Source: Pseudomonadota bacterium
GTDB lineage: Bacteria; Pseudomonadota; Alphaproteobacteria; Rhizobiales; Beijerinckiaceae
Direction of reading: 5' to 3'
Assembly: GCA_023426505.1 (NCBI GenBank)
Contig: JAFAAP010000141.1
Location: 1 to 44,941 of the forward strand
DNA length: 44,941 nucleotides
Part shown: piece after piece, positions 26,817 to 36,020 of the stretch
Numbering within the stretch: the first letter of the stretch is position 1
Layout: the number at the start of each line of letters is the position of its first letter
Translations under genes and position numbers: made by a program
The notes under the pieces: model-generated
The model's database searches: none
Seen by the model: only the letters and a program-made list of their open reading frames with translations
Told to the model about the DNA's origin: nothing

Positions 26817-28268
26817 TTGGCTTCGCCAGTCCTTGTCTGGTTTCGAGACGATTTCCGGCTTTCTGACAACCCTGCCCTAACGGCCGCGGTCGAGACCGAG
26901 GCCCCGGTTCTGTGCTTCGCGATCCTGGACGAAGCGTCCGAAGGCTTCCGTCCCCTGGGCGGGGCTGCGCGATGGTGGCTCCACGGCTCCCTCGCAGGTT
27001 TGAGGGGCACCCTGCAGGCCCTGGGGGGCGAACTGGGCCTTTTCCATGGAGCAGCTTTCGACCTCGTCGATCGCATCGTGCAGGAAACCGGCGCCACCGC
27101 AATCTATTGGAACCGTCGCTATTCCGCGGCAGAAATCGCAGTCGACTCCGCCATCAAGGCCCATCTTGCGACGCGGGGCGTGACCGCCCGGAGCTTCAAT
27201 GGGCGGCTCATCCACGAGCCGTGGGAGATCAAGAATCAGTCTGGAAGGCCCTTCCAGGTCTTCACGCCCTACGCGCGGATGGCCATGAGCCGGGCGATCC
27301 CGACGCCCCTGCCCGCCCCTCAGCGGATTTCCTCAGGCGTCTGGCCGGAATCGGTCAAGCGCATTGGCTTGAGTCTGGCCGATCTCGGACTCGAACCCAC
27401 GAGACCGGACTGGGCGGGCGGGATCCGGCGGGCTTGGCGCCCGGGGGAAGCCGCCGCCCGGAAAAAGCTTGGAAGCTTCATCGACACGGCCTTGCCCGGA
27501 TACGCCGAGAACCGCGATCACCCAGGAATGGAGAGGACATCCCGTCTGTCGCCCCATCTCCGTTTCGGCGAGATCAGCCCGCAGCAGGTCTGGCATGCGA
27601 TCAAAGCCGAGTCGGAACGAGAGCCGGGGCTGGCCCGCGATGCGGAGAAATTCCTGACCGAGCTCGTCTGGCGGGACTTCTGCCATCAGCTCCTCCACGA
27701 CCATCCTCACCTCCCCCACGCCAACCACAATTCCCGCTTCGACCGCTTCCCCTGGGCGCAGCGGCCCTCGAAGCTGCGAGCATGGCAGAAAGGGCTGACC
27801 GGCTATCCCATCGTGGATGCGGGTATGCGGCAGCTCTGGCACACGGGCTGGATGCACAACCGGGTGCGGATGATCGCCGCCTCCTTTCTCATCAAGCACC
27901 TCCTGACCGATTGGCGCGCGGGCGAGGCGTGGTTCTGGGACACGCTGGTGGATGCCGACCCGGCCAACAATGCTTTCAGCTGGCAGTGGACGGCAGGCTC
28001 CGGCCCCGACTCGGCCCCGTTCCACCGGATCTTCAACCCCGTTACCCAAGGCGAGAAATTCGATCCGGACGGCGATTACGTGCGGACCTACGTGCCGGAG
28101 CTGGCCGGGCTTCCGAATTCGCTGCTCCACAAGCCCTGGGAGGCCACGTCGGGGGAGTTGCGCGCCGCCGGCATCACGCTCGGCGAGACCTATCCGGCTC
28201 CCATCGTCCCGCACGGACCCGCGCGTGAACGGGCGCTCGCGGCATTCCGCAGCCTGCGCGACGAATGA
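26817..28268 (+). CDS. phr: Deoxyribodipyrimidine photolyase (class I CPD photolyase)
   Basis: A 483-residue cryptochrome/photolyase protein. N-terminal antenna-cofactor domain (V-W-F-R-D-D-F-R-L-S-D-N-P near 8-20), then the FAD-binding helical domain with T-S-R-L-S-P-H-L-R-F-G-E-I-S, W-R-D-F-C-H-Q-L-L, G-Y-P-I-V-D-A-G-M-R-Q-L and N-x-F-S-W-Q-W-T-A-G-S-G-P-D, the residues that hold FAD and the lesion. It repairs cyclobutane pyrimidine dimers with light. No ATG exists near the N-terminus; TTG at 26817 with GGAG six bases upstream is the best start, although a TTG at 26766 is in frame. Confidence 0.94.
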   Translation: MASPVLVWFRDDFRLSDNPALTAAVETEAPVLCFAILDEASEGFRPLGGAARWWLHGSLAGLRGTLQALGGELGLFHGAAFDLVDRIVQETGATAIYWNRRYSAAEIAVDSAIKAHLATRGVTARSFNGRLIHEPWEIKNQSGRPFQVFTPYARMAMSRAIPTPLPAPQRISSGVWPESVKRIGLSLADLGLEPTRPDWAGGIRRAWRPGEAAARKKLGSFIDTALPGYAENRDHPGMERTSRLSPHLRFGEISPQQVWHAIKAESEREPGLARDAEKFLTELVWRDFCHQLLHDHPHLPHANHNSRFDRFPWAQRPSKLRAWQKGLTGYPIVDAGMRQLWHTGWMHNRVRMIAASFLIKHLLTDWRAGEAWFWDTLVDADPANNAFSWQWTAGSGPDSAPFHRIFNPVTQGEKFDPDGDYVRTYVPELAGLPNSLLHKPWEATSGELRAAGITLGETYPAPIVPHGPARERALAAFRSLRDE

Positions 28269-28376
28269 CTGGCCGGTCGAACGGAACTTGACCCGTCCGC
28301 TACCTTGCCTTCAGCATCGCGGTCGAATCCCCGAGGCCCCTGGTCCGCTTCACCCTCATTCTTCATGGACAAGACG

Positions 28377-29099
28377 ATGTCAGCCACCACGCTCCTGTTT
28401 CGCGACGATGCCTACCTCACCTCTTCTCCGGCGACGGTGATCGGCATCACACCGGAAGGCGGCGTCATCCTCGATCGGACCGTGTTCTATGCCCGCGGCG
28501 GCGGGCAGCCGGGCGATGTCGGCGCGTTGCTCCGCCAGAACGGCGACCGGATTCCGGTGACCGATACCGTCTACGGGGCCGACAAGTCCCAGGTGGTGCA
28601 CCTCGTCGGAACCGAGGCCGCATCCAGCCTCGCCGAGGGCGAGACGGTGGACCTCCAGCTCGACTGGGCGCGGCGCTTCCGGCGCATGCGGGTCCATACA
28701 GCGTTGCACCTGCTCAGCGTCGTCCTCCCCTATCCGGTCACCGGCGGCGCCATCGGCGAGGGCGACGGGCGCCTCGACTTCGACATTCCGGATGGGGGGC
28801 TCGACAAGGCTGAGATCACGGAGAAGCTCAACGCCCTGATCGCCCGCGACGCACCCGTCACGGAACGCTGGATCACCGACGAGGAGCTCGACGCCAATCC
28901 CGGGCTGGTGAAGACCATGTCGGTCAAGCCGCCGCGCGGCTCCGGCCGCGTGCGCCTCGTCGAGATCGAGGGCATCGACCTTCAGCCCTGCGGAGGAACC
29001 CACGTCCGACGCACGGCCGAGATCGGAACCGTCCTCATCACCGACATCGAAAAGAAGGGGAAGCAGAACCGCCGCGTGCGCATGTCCCTGGTCGATTGA
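28377..29099 (+). CDS. alaX: Alanyl-tRNA editing protein AlaX
   Basis: A 240-residue free-standing tRNA editing domain homologous to the AlaRS editing region. The first zinc-binding pair is the H-x-x-x-H of V-H-T-A-L-H-L-L; the second half contributes P-C-G-G-T-H-V. F-Y-A-R-G-G-G-Q-P-G-D near 37-47 is the Gly-rich motif that contacts the tRNA end. It removes Ser or Gly from mischarged tRNA-Ala. The ATG at 28377 is preferred; one four codons upstream (28365) is possible. sseA follows after 25 bp, so they are probably cotranscribed. Confidence 0.9.
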   Translation: MSATTLLFRDDAYLTSSPATVIGITPEGGVILDRTVFYARGGGQPGDVGALLRQNGDRIPVTDTVYGADKSQVVHLVGTEAASSLAEGETVDLQLDWARRFRRMRVHTALHLLSVVLPYPVTGGAIGEGDGRLDFDIPDGGLDKAEITEKLNALIARDAPVTERWITDEELDANPGLVKTMSVKPPRGSGRVRLVEIEGIDLQPCGGTHVRRTAEIGTVLITDIEKKGKQNRRVRMSLVD

Positions 29100-29124
29100 G
29101 CCCTGAACCCCGAGGAACCTCCCG

Positions 29125-29979
29125 ATGCCGCAGCCCTTCGTCTCCACCGCCTGGCTCCAGGAGCACCTGAGCGATCCGAACCTCGTCGTGATCGACGGCT
29201 CCTGGTACCTTCCGGCCCAAAACCGAAATCCCGAGGCAGAGTATCTCGAAGGCCATATCCCGGGCGCCGTGCGGTTCGATCTCGACACGGTCAAGGACCG
29301 CTCGTCGCCCCTGCCTCATATGCTGCCCACGCCCGAGGAATTCGCCCAAGCCGTCGGGGCCATGGGAATTTCCGAGGACATGACCATCGTGGTCTACGAT
29401 GGGCTGGGCCTGTTTGCCGCGCCGCGGGTGCGCTGGACCTTCCAGGTGTTCGGCGCCCGCAACGTCTCCATCCTCGAGGGCGGCTTCCCGGCCTGGAAGG
29501 CCGAGGGGCGTCCCGTCGAGACGGGCGCGGGCCGCGCCCGTCTGCCGCGGGTGTTCAATGCTTCCTTCGACCGGCGGGCAGTCGCCGACGTCTCGGATGT
29601 ACAGGAAGCGATCCGGTCGGATACAGTGCAGGTGTTGGATGCGAGGCCCGCGGACCGCTTCAGGGGCGAGGCGCCGGAGCCGCGGCCAGGATTGAGGTCA
29701 GGACACATGCCGAAGAGCCACAATCTCCCCTTCGCGCAGCTCATCGAGAATGGCCGTCTGAAGGACAAGGCCACCATCGACCAGGCTCTCGAGGAGGCCG
29801 GCGTCGACCCGGGCCGTCCCGTCATCACGAGCTGCGGCTCGGGCGTCTCGGCGGCCATCCTGTCGCTCGCCTTGGAAACGGCCGGTCATCCGGCCGCCGC
29901 CATCTATGACGGGTCCTGGGCCGAGTGGGGCGGACGGGACGACCTTCCCGTCGAGACAGGGCCTTCCGTGAAGATTTAG
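29125..29979 (+). CDS. sseA: 3-mercaptopyruvate sulfurtransferase / rhodanese family
   Basis: A 284-residue protein with two tandem rhodanese domains. The first (1-135) is non-catalytic and ends in F-P-A-W-K-A-E-G. The second carries C237 in the loop C-G-S-G-V-S, the form typical of mercaptopyruvate sulfurtransferases rather than thiosulfate rhodaneses (C-R-x-G-x-[TR]). The S-W-Y-L-P opening and R-S-G-H-M-P-K-S-H-N segment also fit. It transfers sulfur from 3-mercaptopyruvate to acceptors. A strong bidirectional terminator follows. Confidence 0.92.
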   Translation: MPQPFVSTAWLQEHLSDPNLVVIDGSWYLPAQNRNPEAEYLEGHIPGAVRFDLDTVKDRSSPLPHMLPTPEEFAQAVGAMGISEDMTIVVYDGLGLFAAPRVRWTFQVFGARNVSILEGGFPAWKAEGRPVETGAGRARLPRVFNASFDRRAVADVSDVQEAIRSDTVQVLDARPADRFRGEAPEPRPGLRSGHMPKSHNLPFAQLIENGRLKDKATIDQALEEAGVDPGRPVITSCGSGVSAAILSLALETAGHPAAAIYDGSWAEWGGRDDLPVETGPSVKI

Positions 29980-30021
29980 CTCGCCGCACCGTATCGCTGG
30001 CTGTGCCGTCAGCCGTCAACG

Positions 30022-30053
30022 AAAAAGGCTTCGGGATGTCCCGAGGCCTTTTT
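30022..30053. terminator. Bidirectional intrinsic terminator between sseA and aapP
   Basis: AAAAAGGCTTCGGGA (30022-30036), a two-base centre and TCCCGAGGCCTTTTT (30039-30053) form a 15-bp stem with one mismatch, bounded by A-tracts and T-tracts. It serves both converging genes. Confidence 0.88.
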
Positions 30054-30074
30054 GTTTCGTCACCCTGCCGACGG

Positions 30075-30863
30075 TCAGTGCAGGATCTGGGACAGGAAGA
30101 GCCTGGTGCGCTCATGCTGCGGGTTCTTGAAGAACTCGTCCGGCGTGTTCATCTCGACGATCTGCCCGTAATCCATGAAGATGACCCGGTCGGCCACTTG
30201 GCGGGCGAAGCCCATTTCGTGGGTCACGCAGAGCATGGTCATGCCCTCTTCGGCAAGGCCGACCATGGTGTCGAGCACCTCCTTCACCATTTCCGGGTCG
30301 AGAGCCGAGGTCGGCTCGTCGAAGAGCATGATCTTCGGGTTCATGCACAGGGAGCGGGCGATCGCCACGCGCTGCTGCTGACCGCCGGAAAGCTGGCCCG
30401 GGTACTTGTTGGCCTGTTCCGGAATCTTGACCCGGGTCAGGTACTTCATGGCCACCTCTTCCGCTTCCTTCTTGGGCATCTTCTTCACCCAGATCGGCGC
30501 GAGCGTGCAGTTCTCCAGGATCGTGAGGTGCGGGAAGAGGTTGAAGTGCTGGAACACCATGCCGACGTCGCGGCGCACCTCGTCGATGCGCTTCAGGTCG
30601 TTGGTCAGTTCCGTCCCGTCGACGATGATGCGGCCCTTCTGGTGCTCCTCCAGCCGGTTGATGCAGCGGATCATGGTGGACTTGCCCGAGCCGGACGGCC
30701 CGCAGATCACGATGCGCTCGCCGCGCCGGACGTTCAGGTTGATGTCCCGGAGCACGTGGAACTCGCCGTACCACTTGTGCACGCCGATCATCTGGACGGC
30801 GGCCTCTGCCCGGGGATCGACGGCGGCAGTCGGAAGGTGTTGAGCTGTCATTGTGCTTGCCAT
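30075..30863 (-). CDS. aapP: General L-amino acid ABC transporter, ATP-binding protein
   Basis: A 262-residue ATPase of the polar amino acid uptake family. Walker A G-P-S-G-S-G-K-S-T, Q-loop in V-F-Q-H-F-N-L-F-P-H, signature L-S-G-G-Q-Q-Q-R, Walker B I-M-L-F-D-E-P-T-S-A-L-D and H-loop T-H-E-M-G-F are all intact. It powers the AapQM permease for broad-specificity L-amino acid import. It is the last gene of aapJQMP, 5 bp after aapM, and ends at a bidirectional terminator. Confidence 0.95.
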   Translation of the reverse strand: MASTMTAQHLPTAAVDPRAEAAVQMIGVHKWYGEFHVLRDINLNVRRGERIVICGPSGSGKSTMIRCINRLEEHQKGRIIVDGTELTNDLKRIDEVRRDVGMVFQHFNLFPHLTILENCTLAPIWVKKMPKKEAEEVAMKYLTRVKIPEQANKYPGQLSGGQQQRVAIARSLCMNPKIMLFDEPTSALDPEMVKEVLDTMVGLAEEGMTMLCVTHEMGFARQVADRVIFMDYGQIVEMNTPDEFFKNPQHERTRLFLSQILH

Positions 30864-30868
30864 GCCTG

Positions 30869-32188
30869 TTAGTGTTTGTGACCGGTCGCGAGACGCCGCT
30901 CGACCCCGAGGGAGTAGCGCGACATGCCCCAGCAGAAGACGAAGTAGAACAAGGCCGCGAACGCATAGCCCGTGTAGCTGATGGTCGGCGCCGCCCAGTT
31001 CGGGTCGATGCGGGAGGCCTCGATCGTCTTAATCAGATCGAAGATGCCCACGATCGCCACCAGCGACGTATCCTTGAACAATCCGATGAAGGTGTTGACG
31101 ATGCCCGGGATCACGATCCGCAGCGCCTGCGGCAGGATGATGAGGATCATCATCTGCGGATAGTTGAGACCCAGGGACATCGCGCCTTCGTACTGTCCCT
31201 TCGGCATGGCCTGAAGGCCGCCGCGCACCACCTCGGCCATGTAGGCGGAGGCGAAGAAGGCGACGCCGATGAGCGGCCGCGCGAGGCGATCCACGGTCAT
31301 GTCCCCCGGCAGGAAGAGCGGCAGCATCGTGTTCGCCATGATCAGCACCGTGATGAGCGGCACGCCGCGCACGAACTCGATGAAGATCACCGACGCCAGC
31401 CGCACGATGGGCAGCTTCGACCGACGCCCTAGAGCCAGAAGGATGCCGAAGGGCAGCGAAAAGACGATGCCCACCGTCGCAACCAGCAGGGTCACGAGGA
31501 TGCCGCCCCAGAGAGCGGTCGGCACCGGCTGCAGCCCCCAGTCGGCCTCCAGCAGCGCCAAGGTGATGCCGATCACCGCGACGATGCCGACGCCGATGAT
31601 CACCGCCGGCCGGATCGGCGCGCCGAGGAAGCGTGCCGCCATCCCGAACCCGGCCACGATGAGGACACTGAGAACAATGAAGCCGAGCCAGAACCCATTG
31701 CTGAAGTCGGCGTCGCCGCCGGTCAGCAGGATGTAGGACAGGATCGGGAACAGCCAGAAGAAGTAGATCGCGCCCAGGTCGCGCCGCGGCGCCCGAAGCC
31801 ACAGGAGCCAGGCCACTCCCAACGCCAGGAGCGCGAAGAAGATGTTCACGCGCCAACGCTCCGTCACCGGATAGGAGCCGTAGACGAAGTAGTTGATCTT
31901 ATCGATCACGAAGGCCCAGCACGCCCCGACCGGATGCCCGGCCGTCTCCGCCCGGCACGCATCCCGGTCGGTGCCCGTCCATACGGCGTTCACGAACATG
32001 AAGTCCACGATAGGCGGGATGATGACGTAGAGCAGGTACAGGACGACAAGCGTCAGGATCGTGTTGAACGGACCCGAGAACAGGTTCTCCCGGATCCAGG
32101 CGATGGGACCGCGCGCCAGATTCGGCGGCGGCAGCGCCTCGACCTGCTGGTTGCGGACGAAGCGGAAGGTGTCGACGACAGTGCTCAT
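30869..32188 (-). CDS. aapM: General L-amino acid ABC transporter, permease
   Basis: A 439-residue inner-membrane permease. The N-terminal half carries extra helices and a periplasmic loop with two cysteines (D-R-D-A-C-R-A-E and V-G-A-C-W-A) characteristic of AapM. The C-terminal MetI-type domain (about 210-435) ends with the EAA-type coupling segment G-A-M-S-L-G-L-N-Y-P-Q-M-M...L-P-Q-A-L-R. It pairs with AapQ and is spaced 8 bp from it. Confidence 0.94.
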   Translation of the reverse strand: MSTVVDTFRFVRNQQVEALPPPNLARGPIAWIRENLFSGPFNTILTLVVLYLLYVIIPPIVDFMFVNAVWTGTDRDACRAETAGHPVGACWAFVIDKINYFVYGSYPVTERWRVNIFFALLALGVAWLLWLRAPRRDLGAIYFFWLFPILSYILLTGGDADFSNGFWLGFIVLSVLIVAGFGMAARFLGAPIRPAVIIGVGIVAVIGITLALLEADWGLQPVPTALWGGILVTLLVATVGIVFSLPFGILLALGRRSKLPIVRLASVIFIEFVRGVPLITVLIMANTMLPLFLPGDMTVDRLARPLIGVAFFASAYMAEVVRGGLQAMPKGQYEGAMSLGLNYPQMMILIILPQALRIVIPGIVNTFIGLFKDTSLVAIVGIFDLIKTIEASRIDPNWAAPTISYTGYAFAALFYFVFCWGMSRYSLGVERRLATGHKH

Positions 32189-32196
32189 GACGGATC

Positions 32197-33402
32197 CTAC
32201 CGTTCGACGATCGCCACGCGGCGGTTGTAGATGTTCATGACGAAGGAGGTCAGCAGGCTGATGGTCAGGTAGACGCCCATGGTGATCACGACCACCTCGA
32301 TGGCCTGACCGGTCTGGTTCAGCACCGTTCCCATGAAGACCTGCACGAGGTCGGGATATCCGATCGCTACGGCGAGCGAGGAGTTCTTCGTCAGGTTGAG
32401 ATACTGGCTCGTCAGGGGCGGAACGATCACGCGCATGGCCTGCGGGATCACCACGAGCCGCAGGGTCTGGCCCGGCCGCAAGCCGAGGGAGCCGGCCGCT
32501 TCGCTCTGGCCCTTGGACACTGCCAGGATGCCGGCGCGGACGACCTCGGCGATGAAGGCCGCCGTGTAGGTCACGAGACCAATCAGCAGCGCCACGAACT
32601 CAGGGAGAATCTGCATGCCGCCCTGAAGGTTGAAGGTCCCCTTCCTGGGCATGTCGAAGCTGATCGGGTTCGCTCCCGCAACGGCCAGGACGAGCCAGAC
32701 GACGACGGGTAGCCCGAGAACGAGGCCGAGCGTCACGAGCCCGACAGGGTACTGACGCCCTGTCTGAGCCTGCTGCCTGCGGGCCCACGTGCGGAAGGCG
32801 AGCGAGCCGACCACGCCGACGGCGAGCGCGGTCAGGAGCACCCAGATGTCCGACGCGTAAATCGGGCGCGGCATGAAGAGGCCGCGGGAATTGAGGAAGA
32901 ACCCGGCGCCCATCTCCACCGAGTTGCGCGGCTGCGGCAGCGGGCCGAGCACCGCGATGTACCAAAACAGCAGTTGCAGGAGCAGCGGGATGTTGCGCAG
33001 GAGCTCGACATAGACCATCGAGACCTTGCGGACCATCCAGTTGCTCGAGAGCCGGGCGATGCCGACGAGGAAGCCCAGGATCGTGGCAAACACTATGCCG
33101 ATGGCCGAAACCACCAGGGTGTTGAGGAGGCCGACGACGAAGGCCTCGCCGTAGGTCGAGCCCGCCGCGCTGTACGTGATCAGCGTCTGGCTGATGTCGA
33201 AGCCGGCCGTGTTCTCAAGGAATCCGAAACCGGAGGCAATCTTCGCGCGCCGCAGGTTCTCGATGGCGTTGGTGGCCGCCATGTAGAACAGGTAAATGAC
33301 GACGACGACGAGAAGAGTCTGGTAAAAAATGCCGCGGACGTTCGGATCGTAGAGAAACGACCTCTTCGGCGGCGATGCTTGGCTGACAGATGGTGTCTGC
33401 AC
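32197..33402 (-). CDS. aapQ: General L-amino acid ABC transporter, permease
   Basis: A 401-residue permease with about eight membrane helices. The first helix follows a short cytoplasmic tail with Y-D-P-N-V-R-G-I-F-Y-Q, then a periplasmic loop, and the MetI-type domain with A-G-S-L-G-L-R-P-G-Q-T-L-R-L-V-V-I-P-Q-A-M-R as the ATPase-contact motif. The start is GTG. A terminator-like hairpin separates it from aapJ. Confidence 0.94.
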   Translation of the reverse strand: MQTPSVSQASPPKRSFLYDPNVRGIFYQTLLVVVVIYLFYMAATNAIENLRRAKIASGFGFLENTAGFDISQTLITYSAAGSTYGEAFVVGLLNTLVVSAIGIVFATILGFLVGIARLSSNWMVRKVSMVYVELLRNIPLLLQLLFWYIAVLGPLPQPRNSVEMGAGFFLNSRGLFMPRPIYASDIWVLLTALAVGVVGSLAFRTWARRQQAQTGRQYPVGLVTLGLVLGLPVVVWLVLAVAGANPISFDMPRKGTFNLQGGMQILPEFVALLIGLVTYTAAFIAEVVRAGILAVSKGQSEAAGSLGLRPGQTLRLVVIPQAMRVIVPPLTSQYLNLTKNSSLAVAIGYPDLVQVFMGTVLNQTGQAIEVVVITMGVYLTISLLTSFVMNIYNRRVAIVER

Positions 33403-33494
33403 TCAACTCATCCCCTGACGGCCGAAAAGAGCCGTCGACTTCAAATGGTACTCATCCGCTGCCATGAGCCGGCGGCAATGTCTTGAAGATAAAA

Positions 33495-33520
33495 GGGCGC
33501 CCGGACGGATCCGGACGCCC
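33495..33520 (-). terminator. Hairpin between aapJ and aapQ, likely partial terminator
   Basis: GGGCGCCCGGA (33495-33505), loop CGGA and TCCGGACGCCC (33510-33520) make an 11-bp stem with one mismatch; read leftward it continues TTTTATC. Within the operon it would favour abundant aapJ message over the permease genes. Confidence 0.72.
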
Positions 33521-33533
33521 CTCCCCACTCCGC

Positions 33534-34553
33534 TTAGCGGATCGGGATGCCGTACTGCAGGCCGCCCTTGGTCCACAGGGCGTTCTGGCCGCGCTTGATC
33601 TTCAGCTTGGAGCCCTCGCCGACGTTGCGCTCGAAGCTCTCGCCGTAGTTGCCCACGTGCTTGATGATGCGCACGGCCCAGTCGTTCGTCAGGCCGACGG
33701 CCTCGCCGAACTTGCCCTCGGTGCCGAGGAGACGCTTGATCTCCGGGTTGTCGGAGTTCTTCATCTGCTCGACATTGGCCTTGGTGACGCCGAGCTCCTC
33801 GGCGTTCAGCATGGCCATGTGGGTGAACTTGACGATGTCACCCCACTGATTGTCGCCGTGGCGGACGGCCGGGCCAAGCGGCTCCTTCGAGATGATCTCG
33901 GGCAGGACGATATGGTCGTCCGGAGCCGAGGCGCGCAGACGCTCGGCGTAAAGGCCCGAGGCGTCGGTCGTGAAGGCGTCGCAGCGGCCGGAATCGTAGG
34001 CCTTGAACGTCTCGTCGGAGGTCGCGAAGGCCACAACCTCGTACTTCATGTTGTTGGCACGGAAGTAGTCGGCGAGGTTCAGCTCCGTCGTGGTGCCCTG
34101 CTGCGTGCAGATCGAGGCGCCATTCAGCTCCTTGGCCGAGGACACGCCGAGCTTCTTGCGGACCATGAAGCCCTGGCCGTCGTAGTAGTTGATGGCCGGG
34201 AAGTCGAGGCCGAGCTGGGTCTCGCGGGACATGGTCGCCGTCGAGTTGCGGGCCAGAACGTCGACCTCGCCCGACTGCAGGGCCGTGAAGCGGTCCTTGG
34301 CGGCAAGCGGAATGAAGCGGACCTTGGTCGGGTCATCGAAGATCGCGGCCGCCATGGCGCGGCAGAACTCGACGTCCAGGCCGGTCCAGTTGCCCTGGGC
34401 GTCCGGAACGCCGAAGCCGGCGAGGCCGGTGTTCGAGCCGCAGGTCAGGAAGCCCTTCTGCTTGACGCTGTTGAGCGTCGCTTGCGCGGAGGCGCCCGTC
34501 GCGAGCAGGCTGGCCGTCAGGCCGAAGGCAATCGATACGAGAGCCTTTTTCAT
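33534..34553 (-). CDS. aapJ: General L-amino acid ABC transporter, periplasmic binding protein
   Basis: A 339-residue SBP_bac_3 protein. Signal peptide M-K-K-A-L-V-S-I-A-F-G-L... ends G-A-S-A before Q23. The mature opening T-L-N-S-V-K-Q-K-G-F-L-T-C-G-S and the G-L-D-V-E-F-C-R-A segment are typical of AapJ/YhdW-type binding proteins, longer than ordinary glutamine-binding proteins. It binds L-amino acids for AapQMP. The ATG at 34553 gives the signal peptide; nine upstream codons are in frame but not needed. Confidence 0.95.
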   Translation of the reverse strand: MKKALVSIAFGLTASLLATGASAQATLNSVKQKGFLTCGSNTGLAGFGVPDAQGNWTGLDVEFCRAMAAAIFDDPTKVRFIPLAAKDRFTALQSGEVDVLARNSTATMSRETQLGLDFPAINYYDGQGFMVRKKLGVSSAKELNGASICTQQGTTTELNLADYFRANNMKYEVVAFATSDETFKAYDSGRCDAFTTDASGLYAERLRASAPDDHIVLPEIISKEPLGPAVRHGDNQWGDIVKFTHMAMLNAEELGVTKANVEQMKNSDNPEIKRLLGTEGKFGEAVGLTNDWAVRIIKHVGNYGESFERNVGEGSKLKIKRGQNALWTKGGLQYGIPIR

Positions 34554-34663
34554 GTTTGTGTATTCTCCCATTGTGTCCACTTGGCATGGCTGCCTTCAGC
34601 GGCCGAGCCGAGTTCCCTTTTCAGACCGTTCCGAGCGAGGATGTACGAAACGTTCTCGCAACT

Positions 34664-34692
34664 ATCACACTTTATGATCGGTCACTGGTCAA
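34664..34692 (-). promoter_or_regulatory. Candidate promoter of aapJQMP
   Basis: On the minus strand TTGACC (34687-34692) and TGTGAT (34664-34669) are separated by 17 bp, in the aapJ-metC intergenic region about 110 bp before aapJ. The -10 is a 4/6 match. Confidence 0.45.
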
Positions 34693-34779
34693 GTGTTGAT
34701 GGATGCCCTACGCGCACGGGGTTGACGCCGGGACCGGCCGGGCCTCACATCAAAGCCCCGTCACGAGACCTTTGATCCA

Positions 34780-35976
34780 ATGTCCAAATTTGCCTCCAAG
34801 CCCGATCACCTGGGCGATCGTACCCGTCTTGTCCATGCCGGCCGCGACCCGTCCGAGCAGCACGGCTTCGTGAATACGCCGATCTATCGCGGCTCCACCG
34901 TTCTCTATCCCACGACCGACGATCTTCTTCACCGCCGTGGCCGTTATTCCTATGGAACGAAAGGGACTCCGACCACGGAGTCCCTCGAGAACGCATGGAC
35001 CGAATTGACGGGTGCCGCTGGGACAGTTCTGGCCCCCTCGGGTCTGGCCGCCATCACCGTCGCGCTGATGTCCTGCCTCAAGGCTGGCGACCACCTCCTG
35101 ATGACGGATTCGGTCTATCGTCCGACCCGGATCTTCTGCGACGGAATGCTGAGAAAATTTGGTGTGGAAACCACCTATTACGACCCGGAGGTGGGGGCCG
35201 ACATCGAGGCGCTGATCCGCCCCAACACGACCGTTGTCTTTACGGAAGCGCCGGGCTCCCAGTCCCTTGAGATGCAGGACATCCCGGCCATCGCTGAAGT
35301 GGCGCATCGCCATGGGGCGGTGGTGGTCATGGACAACACCTGGGCAACCCCCCTGCTCTTCCCGCCGCACGAGCGCGGCGTCGACATCGCCATCGAGGCG
35401 GGCACGAAGTATCTGAGCGGCGGCTCCGACCTGCTGCTCGGCCTGGTCTCCGCCAACCAGCGCTGCTTCAAGGCCCTGCGCGACGCTTATGACGCCTTCG
35501 CCATGTGCCCGGGTCCGGAGGACGTGTTCCTCGGCCTGCGCGGCCTTCGCACCATGGCCCTGCGGCTTCGCGAGCACGAGAAGCAGGCGCTTGAGATGGC
35601 CCAGTGGCTCGCCGGCCGGCCGGAGGTCGCGCAGGTCCTGCACCCGGCGCTCGAGACCTTCCCGGGCCACGAGATCTGGAAGCGTGACTTCAAGGGCTCG
35701 TCGGGCCTCTTCTCCATCATCCTGAAGCCCTGCTCCGATCGGGCGCTCGCCGCGATGCTCGACGGTCTGGGCCTCTTCGGCATGGGTTATTCCTGGGGCG
35801 GCTTCGAGAGCCTCGTCATCCCGTTCGACTGCGCCACCTACCGAACGGCGACGAAGTGGAACCCGGGCGGGCATGCGTTGCGCTTCCACATCGGCCTGGA
35901 GGATCTCGACGATCTCAAGCGGGACCTCGACGCCGGCTTCGCCCGGCTGCGCGAGGCCGACGCCAAGGCGGCCTAG
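34780..35976 (+). CDS. metC: Cystathionine beta-lyase
   Basis: A 398-residue PLP enzyme of the Cys/Met metabolism family. The Schiff-base lysine is K210 in E-A-G-T-K-Y-L-S-G-G-S-D, the MetC form of the motif. R-Y-S-Y-G-T-K-G-T-P-T near 55-65 and L-A-P-S-G-L-A-A near 84 contact the cofactor phosphate, and M-D-N-T-W-A-T-P-L-L carries the pyridine-binding Asp. It converts cystathionine to homocysteine, pyruvate and ammonia. Divergence from the aap operon is a known rhizobial arrangement. The ribosome binding site is weak. Confidence 0.94.
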   Translation: MSKFASKPDHLGDRTRLVHAGRDPSEQHGFVNTPIYRGSTVLYPTTDDLLHRRGRYSYGTKGTPTTESLENAWTELTGAAGTVLAPSGLAAITVALMSCLKAGDHLLMTDSVYRPTRIFCDGMLRKFGVETTYYDPEVGADIEALIRPNTTVVFTEAPGSQSLEMQDIPAIAEVAHRHGAVVVMDNTWATPLLFPPHERGVDIAIEAGTKYLSGGSDLLLGLVSANQRCFKALRDAYDAFAMCPGPEDVFLGLRGLRTMALRLREHEKQALEMAQWLAGRPEVAQVLHPALETFPGHEIWKRDFKGSSGLFSIILKPCSDRALAAMLDGLGLFGMGYSWGGFESLVIPFDCATYRTATKWNPGGHALRFHIGLEDLDDLKRDLDAGFARLREADAKAA

Positions 35977-35993
35977 GCCCGACCCGAACCCTA

Positions 35994-36020
35994 GGAGGGG
36001 TGGTGTGTCTCTACCCCTCC
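35994..36020. terminator. Hairpin between converging metC and LABN genes
   Basis: GGAGGGGT (35994-36001) pairs with ACCCCTCC (36013-36020) over 11 bases. It overlaps the last codons of the leftward gene, with no good T-tract. Confidence 0.45.
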
